Below, one piece after another: positions 49,201 to 59,326 of a stretch of DNA of 64,000 nt. The notes under the pieces are model-generated. The model was not told where the DNA came from and made no database searches. It worked only from the letters and a program-made list of their open reading frames with translations. The position numbers were made by a program, and so were the translations under genes. Origin of the DNA: Corallochytrium limacisporum. Its lineage: Eukaryota; Opisthokonta. Location: the NCBI GenBank assembly GCA_002811645.1, contig PDIP01000035.1:94010-158009 (forward strand), written 5' to 3'. Positions within the stretch are counted from its first letter, which is position 1. Each line of letters starts with the position of its first letter.

Positions 49201-52200
49201 TTCACCGCTGATGCTGTTCGAAAAGTCCACGTAATTGATGTTGGGTACAAGGATCATGTCATCCTTGGTCTCCTTCTCATACACAATCGTAATGTTCCAG
49301 CCAGAGCCTTGATGGCGATGAGTATAGCTCGCCTGAGCCAGGTAGACTCCAAAACAGCCGAGCTTGCCCTTGAACCAGCTCTTCTTTAGGTTCTGGAAAG
49401 AATACGTGAAGTCTGCTCGGATCATCAAGACAGGGCTGTTGGGAAGGTCATCACGCTTACGCCACAAGTCACCACTGACAACTAGCCCATTGTTATCATA
49501 GTACATGATGTCACTACGCTGGGGATGGGCAGGCACGTTCTCGGGCAGCTCATCGACCGAGCCATTGAATGTTACTCGGCGCGACGGGTAGCGTGATTCG
49601 AAGCTTTCATACTCGTAGAAAATGGTCTTCGTCTTGTTTCCATCAGGGTTGAGCCACTCCTGTCGAATTAGCTTGCGATCGATGGCATCGTACAAAGTCC
49701 GCTTGAATGGCACTGCACTAGGCTTCTGCTCCTTGCGTCCCTGGTAAAATTCCGCCACAATCGTATCAGTATCATCCTTGTCCAAAGTTCCACCTGAAGC
49801 CTCGTCTGGGATGAGCGCATTTATGGAACCATGGCTTCTGCCCGCCGCATCCGAATCAGCACGCCTCCTCCTCGTTTTCTTACTCTTACCGTTCATCATA
49901 TCGGCCGGGCCCTTCACGAATGCTGTGACTTCGCTGGCACTCTCATGGATATGGATCATCTTGGAGAGTTCAGAGCCTGGAGAATACACCTCCTCGCGAT
50001 ACAATCCCCGCGAGGCCTTTTGAACAAACTCATCCGTGAAGGGACGCACGCTTACTGCCAGCACATACAACAGCACCTTGTACAAGGCCTTAGCAGAGAT
50101 GTAGAAGTAGGGCAGAGTATAGCGAGCCACGAAAGGAATGCTAGAACCAGACTTGAGGTAGTCATGCATCTCTCGGCCGAAGCGGGTATCTGCAGTAAAG
50201 CACATATAGATAATACGTCCCGTGGCCTTCAGAGAATTGAAAATGTTGCGAGACTTCCGGTTGTGAGGCTCTTCGTCCATTTCCACAATAGTCTCGTCCT
50301 TATCCTCAGAGCTGCCCTCGACTGCGTCAAGGTTAACGTCACGATGCTTCCGGACGGCCTTGTAAACACGTTTTGCGACTGCAAAGCCAAGCAAACTGCG
50401 AGCCATGCATCTGCGAAGCTGTTCGGGAGCCTCTTCAACGCTCGTTTCATAGCCAATGGCCTGCATAACCTCGGCAATGTCAAAATCTTCAAACTCAGCG
50501 ACCAAACTGCTGTGTAACGTATCCAATGTCTCACGGTCTAGCTTTGTAGCGCCAAGAGACATGAAACTGGCTGCCCAGGTCACAACCATTCGGCGTGCAC
50601 CGTGTCCAAGATGCATCCAATTGGTTGAGACATCCGCATCCATAGATGCCTTGCTAATGCCAACCTGAATAATGTCAGACAGAACCGTGAGCAATTGGCG
50701 ATCATTCATAAGACCAATTTCCTTCTGCATTCGCGAAGGAAGTCTCACTTCGCCATACAGCAGCAGTTCCGAAATTGACGCATGAGTGTGGGGCATGCCA
50801 CGCATCTCCAACAGTTCGTGGATTATAGTCTCACAAATCATTGGGAATCCCGAATGACTACTGATATCGCGACCCAAAGATAAATCTTCCATCATTTCAA
50901 TTGGCGCGCCCACGTAGATTACAGTCGCTGTGTCGAACGGCGAGTACTGAGCAACCGCAAAGTGAGGACTAGGTCCATTGGTCATAATCCTCTCATCAAC
51001 GAGGAAGACACGGACATGGCCACCCCGCAGGCGATCTCCAATTTTTCTCAACAGGTCATCTCCGTCAGGAAAGGCTTGCAACAGCAACGTGTCCGCCTTT
51101 CGCTGCCAACTGGCGCTGGCCTGTCGGAACATGGTTAGAATAGCATCACCCGTAGGTGAATCATTGTCAATGCGAACAACCTTATTTCTCTTGCGGAGGG
51201 CATCGCAGCTTTGGTACAATGCTTCCCGGGCCGTGAGGTTGGTGGATGTTGACATCCATTTACATCCAGAGGACATGAGAGCAGGACTCAGTACCAAGCC
51301 GTTATGTTGCAGCAGATTCTGGCTTTGGTAAAAGATCGACGCAATACCAAAGACCCAGCCACCTACCAAGATGGCGACAATATTGAATACTGGGTTACCA
51401 GTGGCAACGACACTGATAATACCTGAAAGCAAACCAACAACTAATCCTGCAAACAGGGCAGCATTAACTTCAGCATCCTTTGCCGCCAAAAAGAGCTTGT
51501 GGAACAAACCTGTCAGAAGACCAGTGTATCCGACGCAACCAATGATGTAGAAGCGGAAGGCATCACCGGTTACATTGTAGATGTGGATAGCCACTATGAA
51601 GATACTAGTGAAGACAAAAGACAGAGTGATTGTCGTCAGGAACGTTGCCAGTTCTCGCCAATATAAAGCGCTTTTCTGGCGCTTCATGAAGTTGATCATT
51701 TTGCTGCCATTACTTCCTGGGAAAAGTCGTCCTTGTTCGAACTGCAACTCGCCGAAGGTAATACGCACTAGATTGATCTCAAACAGAGATGCGACCGTCA
51801 GCATGTACACAGTGGCCCAACCAAGACCAATGGCGTAGTCCGAACCCAAATTGGAAGGCAGAAAGAAGGAGGTACCATAGCCCGTCAAGAGGGTACTCCA
51901 GCGGTCAAGGAAAATCATTACGAAGTACATCGCACCATACAAGATGGCATCAGCCTCAAAGTGTGCCAGCACACCTCCACGGCCAAGCTTCTCAACAGCG
52001 AACTTCTTTTTCAGCTCCTTCAGAGCCTGCTTCAGCATGGAATCCCATTCGAAACTGTATGGTTGACTGGACTTTTGACCTGAGCGGAGGAAATACCAGT
52101 CCATAAGGTAGAATTCTTGGTCCTTCTGTTTCATACGCTCCTTGATCAACGGCGGAACAACCTTCATGTCCGTCTTCTGTGGCGTCTGAATGTTCTTATC

Positions 52201-55200
52201 TTTTAGAAGACTTGCGCAGTTGTACGCAAAACTGACCCGCGCTGCACGCTCCCAGCGCTTGCAACGCTTGTTGTACGAGGTATCGTCTTCATCCGCACCC
52301 TGAGTTGGTTTCGGGTGCTGCTCCGTATACAGAGCCGTCACATCCTTGGGGGAGGTGACTTCAATACGGGTTGGCCACAGCAACCACATTCTTACAAGTG
52401 GACGGAACGAGCAGGCTAAGATAGTTGTGGCCACTAAGATTGCCGACATGTACACGATCAGCGCCTCGCTACCTTCGAGATCAGTCGTGATCATCACGAT
52501 CGGAGATATTAGCAGAACGGAAACCGAGGCCACAATGACCTGTGGACCAGTGGAAACCAATACCGTGTTTGCTTGTCTCATGACGAAGAGAGAAGCAAGG
52601 AAGATGAAGAACACGCTGAAAACCAGGGAGTAGTATGCACCAACCACGGCCCAGACAGGGTTCAGAGTCTGAATGAACATACCCAAAGCGACAACTCCCG
52701 CAGGAAGAATTGCAGCGATCAGACCGCCAGTCACGCGCTTGACAGCAGCAATGACCATGACAGGAATGGAATTCTGTGCAATATAGTATGTGCACACTCG
52801 CGCGATGGAATTGATCACTCCGCCGCTGACAATAAACGTGACCATGAAGGCCAAACTGATGGCATCTTCAGCTTCAGATTGGAACCGTTGAGACGAGAAA
52901 ATACCAGAACCAAGGTACAAGTTCAGCAAAATTTCCATGATGGCGGGGATGGAGAAGAAGAATCCAGCAACCACAGAATTGTACGTGGTTGGTGGAGGTG
53001 GAGGTGGCAACTCGGCGTTCACAATGGACGGATCCGGGTCGTCGGGTTGGCCAGCCATCAATTGAGCTCGTACTTCTTCATACAGAAGGGCGCCCATTTC
53101 ATGAGAATCCAAGCTGAACAGATCCAACATGCGATCCCTGGACATGATCATCTCCAATGCGACAGAGCATTGATCATAGTCCGGTAGAGCAATAACCAAG
53201 CGGCTTCTGAGCAGGACGACGAGTTCTTCAGCAGCAACTCGGCGCACAGCATTCCAAAGAATGTCGTGACAATAATCTGTGAAGGCTGTTCTACCTCCCT
53301 GTTGAAGGATAACTTTTTGCAGGGCGTCAACGTACTCCACGATCAGTTTTCTGGACTCTTCCTTGAGGATAGCCTCTCCCACTAGAAGGCGTAGTTCCTG
53401 CTCCACATCTTCCAAGCGATTCCCGAGAAGTCTCTTCATGTTTGAACGCTCTGCGGTAGTGTCTGTCACATCCTGGAGGAGGGACCGTCGGGCCATGTAA
53501 TCAACTTGATTGGCCACGAAAGTATTGTACTCACGGACTGCTTCAGTATCCATGGTCTCGTTTTCCCCGTTCTTCCTTCGAATGTTCAATGTCTGCGTAA
53601 CATTGTAAACAAGTTCCCTCTTTGACGACCAACTAATTTGCCACTTGTATCGAGCAGCAATGACCGTCTGTGGTAACTTGGATGCCTGGGCCACTGGTAG
53701 ACCTTCCACAACAAGAGCTTCCTGTTTCGAGTATCCCGCGCATCGGAAGTAGGAATGTAGAACCACCTCAAAAACGGAGGGTACATCCCCAGCCACATAA
53801 ATATCCAAGATATCATTTACTCTATCCCAGGTGGTCAGTAAGCGCTTCTGAATGCCATCCACATCCTTAGTGGTCATTGTTCCCTTGTCAGCCACAAGGA
53901 TGTTGACCTTTCGGCCTTCAAGCGAGTTGCGCAGCTCTCCCAGTGTCTCTGATACCCGTTGAATTCCGATAATCTCCATCATGTGACGTGCTGAAGGAGA
54001 TGGGTTCGCCAAAAGGTTCTCAATTGTGTTGATGATCTCGACAAACTTCACATGAGACATCCTTTCTTGTCTATTCGAGCTCACCGTCCACGAGGTAGAG
54101 GGAAACTCTTGCAACACGGCGTCACCGAGATCCAGGAGTTTCTGCTCTGCGAACAAGAACTTGAGCGATTTCCTGATGGTTTCCACCTTACCCTTTGTCA
54201 TTGGAATAGCCCCAAAGGGCTGCAAACTGCTATTGTCTACTTCGTAGTACGGTACCAGCCGTGACAGATTGTAGGGATTAGTACTAACATTGAGGTGGGT
54301 TGTGAAATCGGAGGGATCGATGCCAGCCGGCCAAAGATCCTCCGCGGGGGCTTTAAATGAAGGAACAACTTCGTAGAAATCATCCGACAATCCCATGTCC
54401 AGCAGGAAATCGTTCCACTCTGCCGGGTTCGGCACGAACCGGTTGGTTTCATCAAGGATGTCTTGCATGGCACGAACACGGGAATACGCCACTACAGCAG
54501 GCATATCCATGAGACCACGTGCACCCTGCGGCTGATAATTGATTTTCATCGTTTTGATTGCTGCCACATCCTCGAACTGGCCATCGTTGGTAACCCATCC
54601 AACGAAATTATTTTCCTTTGTGAAAGATGCAAAGAAGCCTGCCTGGGCCGGTGAAACCTTGCCTTGGACGACTTCTACTGCCAACACACAGAAGTCATTT
54701 CGGATGGCGATCTCTGTGTTAATCTTCTTCACCAAGCCCGTAAACCCGTCCTGCTCGTCCCCGATGCGAACCCGCTGGCTACCATCCAAATTCATTGTCG
54801 GGTTCACTAGAAGCACGCCATGCAAATAATCACGTACGCGCTCAAAAACAGCATGGCCACCACGAGTAAACGTGATGGCGTGCGGGTACTTGTCCGCCAC
54901 TGAGCGGATAATCTGACAAATGACCTCTCCACCCATCAACATGATAGTTGTGTCAACACCGGAGAAGAAAATACCATCGAAACCGCAGAACATCACCAGA
55001 TACCAGCAGTAGAAGAAGACTCGGTCAACGAACTCTTCTTCAGTCGCAACCTGCTTTCTGGACATGGCAAAGTGCAGTAGATGGCACTGACCAAGAATTT
55101 TGTATGACTTCTTCAGAACACCCTGTTCGAGTCCTAGATTCTTTTCCAAAACCTGCCGTCGTTCAGGGGCATTGTTGTACGCAGTGCCGCTGACCATTCG

Positions 55201-55620
55201 TCCCTTTGCCGTGGCACTTGTTTTGTATAGTCGCCTCAACTTCTTCTGAGACTTGTGAAACCCAATTCCACCTGCAGGAGGTCTCAAAACAAGAACGTCT
55301 ACAGGTTCCCAAAAATTGGCGTGTTCTTGAAGCGTCTCGGGCTTTCCCAGATAGATTGCAAAACTACTCACCTTGCCAGCCTTCCATCGTTGCTTCATAT
55401 CAGGAGGCGGCGGAGGCACACTGATGATACCGCTTTCTTCTAAATTTTCATAGAAGCGCTTCAATCCCCGTCGTGCAAAATCTGTGCGCGTCTTGGCCCA
55501 TACAAAGAATCCCATTCCCGCAAACAAGCACAATGCCGCCAAGCCGAGAACAAAGGCGACTTCAACCGCGAGATATCCCAGACCAGGGACATAAAATGTC
55601 CTGGCAATTAAGCGCGACAT
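46270..55620 (-). CDS. Giant multi-pass membrane protein with C-terminal DUF3492/GT4 glycosyltransferase
   Basis: This is an uninterrupted 3116-residue single-exon protein. A transmembrane anchor spans about 15-43. Residues 70-880 form a soluble, unnamed region. Two multi-helix membrane blocks lie at about 880-1090 and 1215-1435. Residue 1601 begins HELLEMRGMPHTHA, a His/Glu cluster. Residue 2362 starts SGTWPTGGGGVGNCRRDLIK, the signature of the DUF3492 (PelF N-terminal) domain. A GT4 domain follows, ending in SEGLPLALGEAGLCG with the donor-binding E2777-x7-E2785. The last 150 residues are Lys/Arg- and Ser-rich. Comparable large GT4/DUF3492 membrane proteins occur across fungi; bacterial PelF polymerises an exopolysaccharide, so a surface-glycan role is plausible. 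Neither product nor acceptor is known. Confidence 0.85.
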   Translation of the reverse strand: MSRLIARTFYVPGLGYLAVEVAFVLGLAALCLFAGMGFFVWAKTRTDFARRGLKRFYENLEESGIISVPPPPPDMKQRWKAGKVSSFAIYLGKPETLQEHANFWEPVDVLVLRPPAGGIGFHKSQKKLRRLYKTSATAKGRMVSGTAYNNAPERRQVLEKNLGLEQGVLKKSYKILGQCHLLHFAMSRKQVATEEEFVDRVFFYCWYLVMFCGFDGIFFSGVDTTIMLMGGEVICQIIRSVADKYPHAITFTRGGHAVFERVRDYLHGVLLVNPTMNLDGSQRVRIGDEQDGFTGLVKKINTEIAIRNDFCVLAVEVVQGKVSPAQAGFFASFTKENNFVGWVTNDGQFEDVAAIKTMKINYQPQGARGLMDMPAVVAYSRVRAMQDILDETNRFVPNPAEWNDFLLDMGLSDDFYEVVPSFKAPAEDLWPAGIDPSDFTTHLNVSTNPYNLSRLVPYYEVDNSSLQPFGAIPMTKGKVETIRKSLKFLFAEQKLLDLGDAVLQEFPSTSWTVSSNRQERMSHVKFVEIINTIENLLANPSPSARHMMEIIGIQRVSETLGELRNSLEGRKVNILVADKGTMTTKDVDGIQKRLLTTWDRVNDILDIYVAGDVPSVFEVVLHSYFRCAGYSKQEALVVEGLPVAQASKLPQTVIAARYKWQISWSSKRELVYNVTQTLNIRRKNGENETMDTEAVREYNTFVANQVDYMARRSLLQDVTDTTAERSNMKRLLGNRLEDVEQELRLLVGEAILKEESRKLIVEYVDALQKVILQQGGRTAFTDYCHDILWNAVRRVAAEELVVLLRSRLVIALPDYDQCSVALEMIMSRDRMLDLFSLDSHEMGALLYEEVRAQLMAGQPDDPDPSIVNAELPPPPPPTTYNSVVAGFFFSIPAIMEILLNLYLGSGIFSSQRFQSEAEDAISLAFMVTFIVSGGVINSIARVCTYYIAQNSIPVMVIAAVKRVTGGLIAAILPAGVVALGMFIQTLNPVWAVVGAYYSLVFSVFFIFLASLFVMRQANTVLVSTGPQVIVASVSVLLISPIVMITTDLEGSEALIVYMSAILVATTILACSFRPLVRMWLLWPTRIEVTSPKDVTALYTEQHPKPTQGADEDDTSYNKRCKRWERAARVSFAYNCASLLKDKNIQTPQKTDMKVVPPLIKERMKQKDQEFYLMDWYFLRSGQKSSQPYSFEWDSMLKQALKELKKKFAVEKLGRGGVLAHFEADAILYGAMYFVMIFLDRWSTLLTGYGTSFFLPSNLGSDYAIGLGWATVYMLTVASLFEINLVRITFGELQFEQGRLFPGSNGSKMINFMKRQKSALYWRELATFLTTITLSFVFTSIFIVAIHIYNVTGDAFRFYIIGCVGYTGLLTGLFHKLFLAAKDAEVNAALFAGLVVGLLSGIISVVATGNPVFNIVAILVGGWVFGIASIFYQSQNLLQHNGLVLSPALMSSGCKWMSTSTNLTAREALYQSCDALRKRNKVVRIDNDSPTGDAILTMFRQASASWQRKADTLLLQAFPDGDDLLRKIGDRLRGGHVRVFLVDERIMTNGPSPHFAVAQYSPFDTATVIYVGAPIEMMEDLSLGRDISSHSGFPMICETIIHELLEMRGMPHTHASISELLLYGEVRLPSRMQKEIGLMNDRQLLTVLSDIIQVGISKASMDADVSTNWMHLGHGARRMVVTWAASFMSLGATKLDRETLDTLHSSLVAEFEDFDIAEVMQAIGYETSVEEAPEQLRRCMARSLLGFAVAKRVYKAVRKHRDVNLDAVEGSSEDKDETIVEMDEEPHNRKSRNIFNSLKATGRIIYMCFTADTRFGREMHDYLKSGSSIPFVARYTLPYFYISAKALYKVLLYVLAVSVRPFTDEFVQKASRGLYREEVYSPGSELSKMIHIHESASEVTAFVKGPADMMNGKSKKTRRRRADSDAAGRSHGSINALIPDEASGGTLDKDDTDTIVAEFYQGRKEQKPSAVPFKRTLYDAIDRKLIRQEWLNPDGNKTKTIFYEYESFESRYPSRRVTFNGSVDELPENVPAHPQRSDIMYYDNNGLVVSGDLWRKRDDLPNSPVLMIRADFTYSFQNLKKSWFKGKLGCFGVYLAQASYTHRHQGSGWNITIVYEKETKDDMILVPNINYVDFSNSISGEKHRTFLSYTHPQHPTMTTMLLRGADEATGGVVLAHRQKEINTPYEIRMDVYKIIHVPGVEHFFVTDIFDCGGMSRRDVSRRLFDLSAGSKDKVVQICATPYGVMRRRFDLWKAWRSGEIEGVFARELDEQFLRETPILKRYWRLRDRGDFKDAVKYLEVRKVAISTLVLIPDTPQTRTHLKIRLSDMMILGAGGDAADIAPLDIQEAESVSRDHLQVLGIDSGTWPTGGGGVGNCRRDLIKGMPGVRWTIMAEIGTDAELLQPGYDVEKNVNAIYFAPLWGLDFATVNQNVLATVSDGELERRRMDTTDDVVSEQFVPLLRLLIRGSAQGSFTSDDIERYSLLFVRLNEYFQKYDWLKSWDSEFTKAAWFAEWFEVISPLSIEDRYLTCEMPSLNDLDMLYSLIVRLLYPFASKVPVCPVIQASHHGIQALLGMIAKRKYGSRFIIWDHGILWRERIYALANVKGMAKFVQIGFMGLTRLAAVVNFGNADYICPCTSIQNIDWEAWLGGGRYNNDDLKMYTLRKISPVLNGMDMGRFRANFAGEEDYPCAVMLSHVNSIKDVMNAIQASSVIVHDWGLTEFRMYIYGSLESDPSYAAQCANTIVALDLSEHVRLMGLGNPQKVLSRGWVFVNSSFSEGLPLALGEAGLCGLPVVCTDVGGSREVLSDTIPGQRLDPMKTYGRVVPPASSSDLAKGIMEVMGMTDDLENIVDRSAVRLTLESFRGKPAKLLERMMDPEVRQKRRALGLRLRARVFRVFGIHRYLREHEQLMWVAAMNSEGEAASMIKNYIGFKHKEKRTAMAGKETNQARKMDRFAGRSLEATVPSEMEPKERRKMLDHLILDKFGDGTALRKEMKRQARKSRSPKRGSHRFPDVSSEGSAEDVIQTATGRRRGRSKDKKKSKSRRRKEDKRTSELGLLDAEGGGSNATSRRASLASDGSGLVLPEPSRTSGEFSESTMSALTRDNKSTKSDDDDFI

Positions 55621-58600
55621 GGCGAATGTGTATGAATTATTTGGACACTACCGGTTCCACTTATCAGCTAACTGTACACATTTTATATATCACTAACCAA
55701 AAACCGTTACAAAATGCTAAGATGTCGCTTGAATAGTCTACAGATGGGTTTTGCCTTCACATGCACATGAATTGGTCCCCGCGTAGTTTGAGTACCTATC
55801 TGCGTGATTCGCACTGTCCCAGAGACCGGCAGCTAGGCTTGTCGGTGTCCAAACCGCTCCTGCAGAGAATGGCAGACTGGTCGGTGAGTAATTCGACTTT
55901 GTCACTATGAGACATGTCCTATGCGAAACTAGGACACTTTCTTGCTTGGTTGAGGCGCTTTTTCCCTTTTTCCTTCGCCAACCCTCATTTTCCATTCAAG
56001 GCTCGAGCAAACCACCGGTCTCACTGACGATTCATACGTCAACTTCTTCTGCTTGTTGAAATGGGGATGACGCCCTATACACATTAAATGTACCCTGTTG
56101 CGGAGTTCTGTGGGACGATGCGTATATAACTCAGCCTCACAATTCTCCCTCCTCACTTTTCTACAACACCGTTAAACATTGTGTTCCGCTCTGGCGGGAC
56201 CGAATTCCTCTGAAATGCAGACAGGGAACTGGGTCGCGCAAGTTGCGAACGAGGACGACTGAAAATTGAGGTAAGGCGCAGAGGGGAAAAAAACTATGAG
56301 AGAGAAACGTCACAGTTTTTTCTCTTCCAAATCGCAACGAACGTAAAACTCTTTGCACCGAGCCCCGGACTCCCCGTTTCATGCTGCGGAGGCATTCAAC
56401 GGAAAAAGAAGCAGCGACGGTGCAACGTCAAAGTAAAATTTCCATAGTTTCGGCTCTGAAACTCTTTCTCCATGCTCTGCACTGCTACCCATGGTGGGTT
56501 TCAAGCGCGCCAGTGGTGCCTGCTGTGTCCGCTCCTTCCTTTGCTTGTTTGCTATGTATTGGGTATGGTGACGGTCTCCATGGGTGGCAGAGCACGACGC
56601 GAAGAGCATGTAGCCATAAGGAGAACCCTCATCCACCCAACAATTGATAGTCATCCGCAGATCCTTCCGGGGCGGGTAAAAAGGGATTGTCCGTGTCAGT
56701 GTTCTATACATTTCCGGTTCGTTATGGATCGCTGCTGGCTGCTCATGCCCGATATATATTCATTACTGCGGTTTAGCGACAATTGTCCCGTCCTCTTACT
56801 ACTTTGGCAGCGGCCACTATCGGCCGTTTGAGTCCTCGGACTTTCAGTGAGCGGGTCACCATCATCGAAAACTTTTTGTGGCAATGCAACTGCGGCACAT
56901 TTATTGATGATGATAGGAGAGCGTCAGGTAGCGCATGAGAGCTCCCGGGATTTAATTGACCAGTAAGACCACTATTCTCGTCCCATTTTGTTTTTTCTGT
57001 TGCACTCACAGCGACACCTGAAATCCCGCCCCCTGCTTTCCTTCTCATATTCGATAGTCTAGCCTAGTTTAGACCGGGGAACGGAAAAAAATTTGCCACT
57101 CTCAGACTTCTTCCGTATTAGTCGCACCCAGCACTTGCCAAAGAAAGTCAATGTCACTATTCATTGGGACGTATACACATCTCAATGAGTTAAGTGTGAA
57201 ATAACTAGGCTCCGGTAATTCTCATAGGGGTGTCTCACTTCTCACTCTTCGGTACTTTCATTATGGGCAGTAACGAACAGGGCCGTTGGGGTGGGCTCAT
57301 CCAGTGCGGCACCACAGCAGGGCAAGGCAGGGGGGTTGGACTCAAAGCAACAGTGCAATAAGAAAATCAGGACTCCCATGCGGACTGCAGAACATCGTTG
57401 TCAGAAACGGGGGCGATACCCGAGGGACGGCGACAGACTCGAACTCCTGTTCCCAAATATATGTCCCAGCAACTGCTAGCTCTGCTGTCAGGCACGAGTT
57501 TCCTATTGAATGTATGATGAAATTCTGATACTCAAAGGAAAAGGAATAACAATCTAACTGCTTGTTGGTGAGACGGGGAGTGCGAGACGACTCGCTCATA
57601 GAAACCTTCTATGAACGAGCACACGCTGCAGGAGGTCTAGTAATTGTGCTTGCGGTGGCCTGGGCATGATGATCTCCTTCACAACATGGCGAATCCTCCA
57701 CGTTGGCAATGGAGCAAAGGTCTTGTTTCAAGGTCCAGTCAATTGTGTCCTCGATGTCAGATGAAAAAAGTCTGGGGACACATAAAAGATCTACTGGATG
57801 CGTTGGTCCATACTGCCAGGGGCAACCGGGGCAGAGCTCAGTGTCTCCTGTGTGCAAAGCGATTCCTCGCCCCCAAACGATCGGCCCCTACAAAAGTATA
57901 TGTGTTGGTTCGTGTCTTTTTTCTGTTGACACTCTCTGATCGGTATGAGTTTTGGGCGGGCCTGAGGTTTTTTTTCTTCTTCGCTCCTGCCTTGCTTTTG
58001 CCCCCCCCCCTTCCGCACTCCTCCCTCTCTTGGCTTGTTCACTCCACTATTGCCCAATGCAACTCTACTGCCGCAGATATCCTTGTGCTCTGGAGACCGT
58101 AAAAGGATCCTCTGCTAACAGAGGGAACCAAAGCGTTCATGACAGAAGACCACTTGGACATTGGCAATACTCAGATTCCGTCGTTAGGAAGCGCGCGGAC
58201 GGAGTGGGCCCAAGCGAAAGCGGTGAACCTGCGAATACCAGAGTGGGAGCGCAAGACAAGGCGGGTTAACAGCTCCGGAGGGGCAGAGTGGTGTGCGCTG
58301 CAAACCACGCTTCTACTGGCACTCTCTGTCTCTTCCGATCTGACCCATTTCACCTCTGTCTTATTTCATATACCTCAATCTTTCAATCTATGTTGATTGT
58401 TATATTTGTACACATTCATTTTGATTTGTGTGATTCTGATTGACATCAGTTGGAAGTACAATAGCGGTGTGTTGAAGATGCTGCAAAGTCTGCGACTCGC
58501 GCATCAACGATCAGACTTCGGGATTCTCCCGTAGTAATTGTACTGACTTTTTTCTAACCTTCGGTGTCTTCTTGTTGTTGTATGGTGATCCCCTTCGAAG

Positions 58601-59326
58601 CAAATGCGGATGAGATCGCTGACGGGCAGCAGCCGGACTACAATTTTTCAGCAATATTACAGCTTCGTATGTGAACAGAATTGGAGAAGGGACTGCAGAA
58701 AAGGGGCAACCGGGCATTCCGTATCTCCTGTGGTGTGCCAAGTCTTAACCCACAATCCCCATATGCATTGAGTGGAGTTCATCTCACTAGTACAATTAAG
58801 GGCGTAACTATTCCCGGAAAGGGACCCCGCACAATTGCACATACGTAGACTGCACACAACACTGTTCCAAGATACGAAATACACAACACATCAACGCGTC
58901 AACGTCGAGATCTTGAGTTCTTTCGGGTGGGTGTTTCGTTCAGACTGGAATGTCAGCGTTTCCGAAGGCGACTCTTTGGCACCGGCCTCTACTTCACCGC
59001 GGGAAGGTGCTCCGAATTTCCCAAAATGAAAGTTCAGCACCCTCGAGTCCGAGGTCTTCTCTGGGTGTGGCGACACTGGAACCACTAACATTAGAATGTG
59101 AGCAAGATTGCAAGTTGCGCAAAAGAAAAATATGATGAAGAATTTTGTAGGTGGGCTGCAAAATTTTAGGGAACGGTATGTGGTACTCAAAGTAGGGGAC
59201 GAGAAGAAATTGGGTGTGAGAGGCAAGGTGGGCTAAACGCAAAAACGCGCTTCTGCATAGGGCCGATTCGTCAACTGACGCGAAATCTAAAATTGCAAAA
59301 AAAAACACAATATAAACGCTTGAAAT
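55621..59326. other. 3.7 kb divergent spacer, no gene recognised
   Basis: This lies between the 5' ends of the giant gene and the GH18 gene. There are only short frames on both strands with no convincing coding signal. It contains a hairpin at 57591-57619 and a C-run at 58003. ACGCGAAAT at 59278, an SBF/MBF-like core, is about 50 bp before the GH18 start. Unrecognised non-coding RNA cannot be excluded. Confidence 0.5.
57591..57619. repeat. Strong hairpin (12-bp stem with one mismatch, 3-nt loop)
   Basis: TCATAGAA-ACC-TTCTATGA forms a perfect 8-bp stem. It extends through one mismatch to CTCG/CGAG, giving a 29-nt hairpin in the spacer. Function is unknown: an RNA 3' end or protein-binding site is possible, and chance is not excluded. 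Confidence 0.5.

Noticed and set aside
48664-49389. 241-codon + frame inside the giant gene
   Set aside because: It is antisense to a continuous 3116-codon frame with a recognised domain; no features of its own.
57405-57460. Possible tRNA on the minus strand (AGTTCGAGTC B-box-like)
   Set aside because: The flanking bases do not form a T-stem, and no acceptor or anticodon stem could be built.
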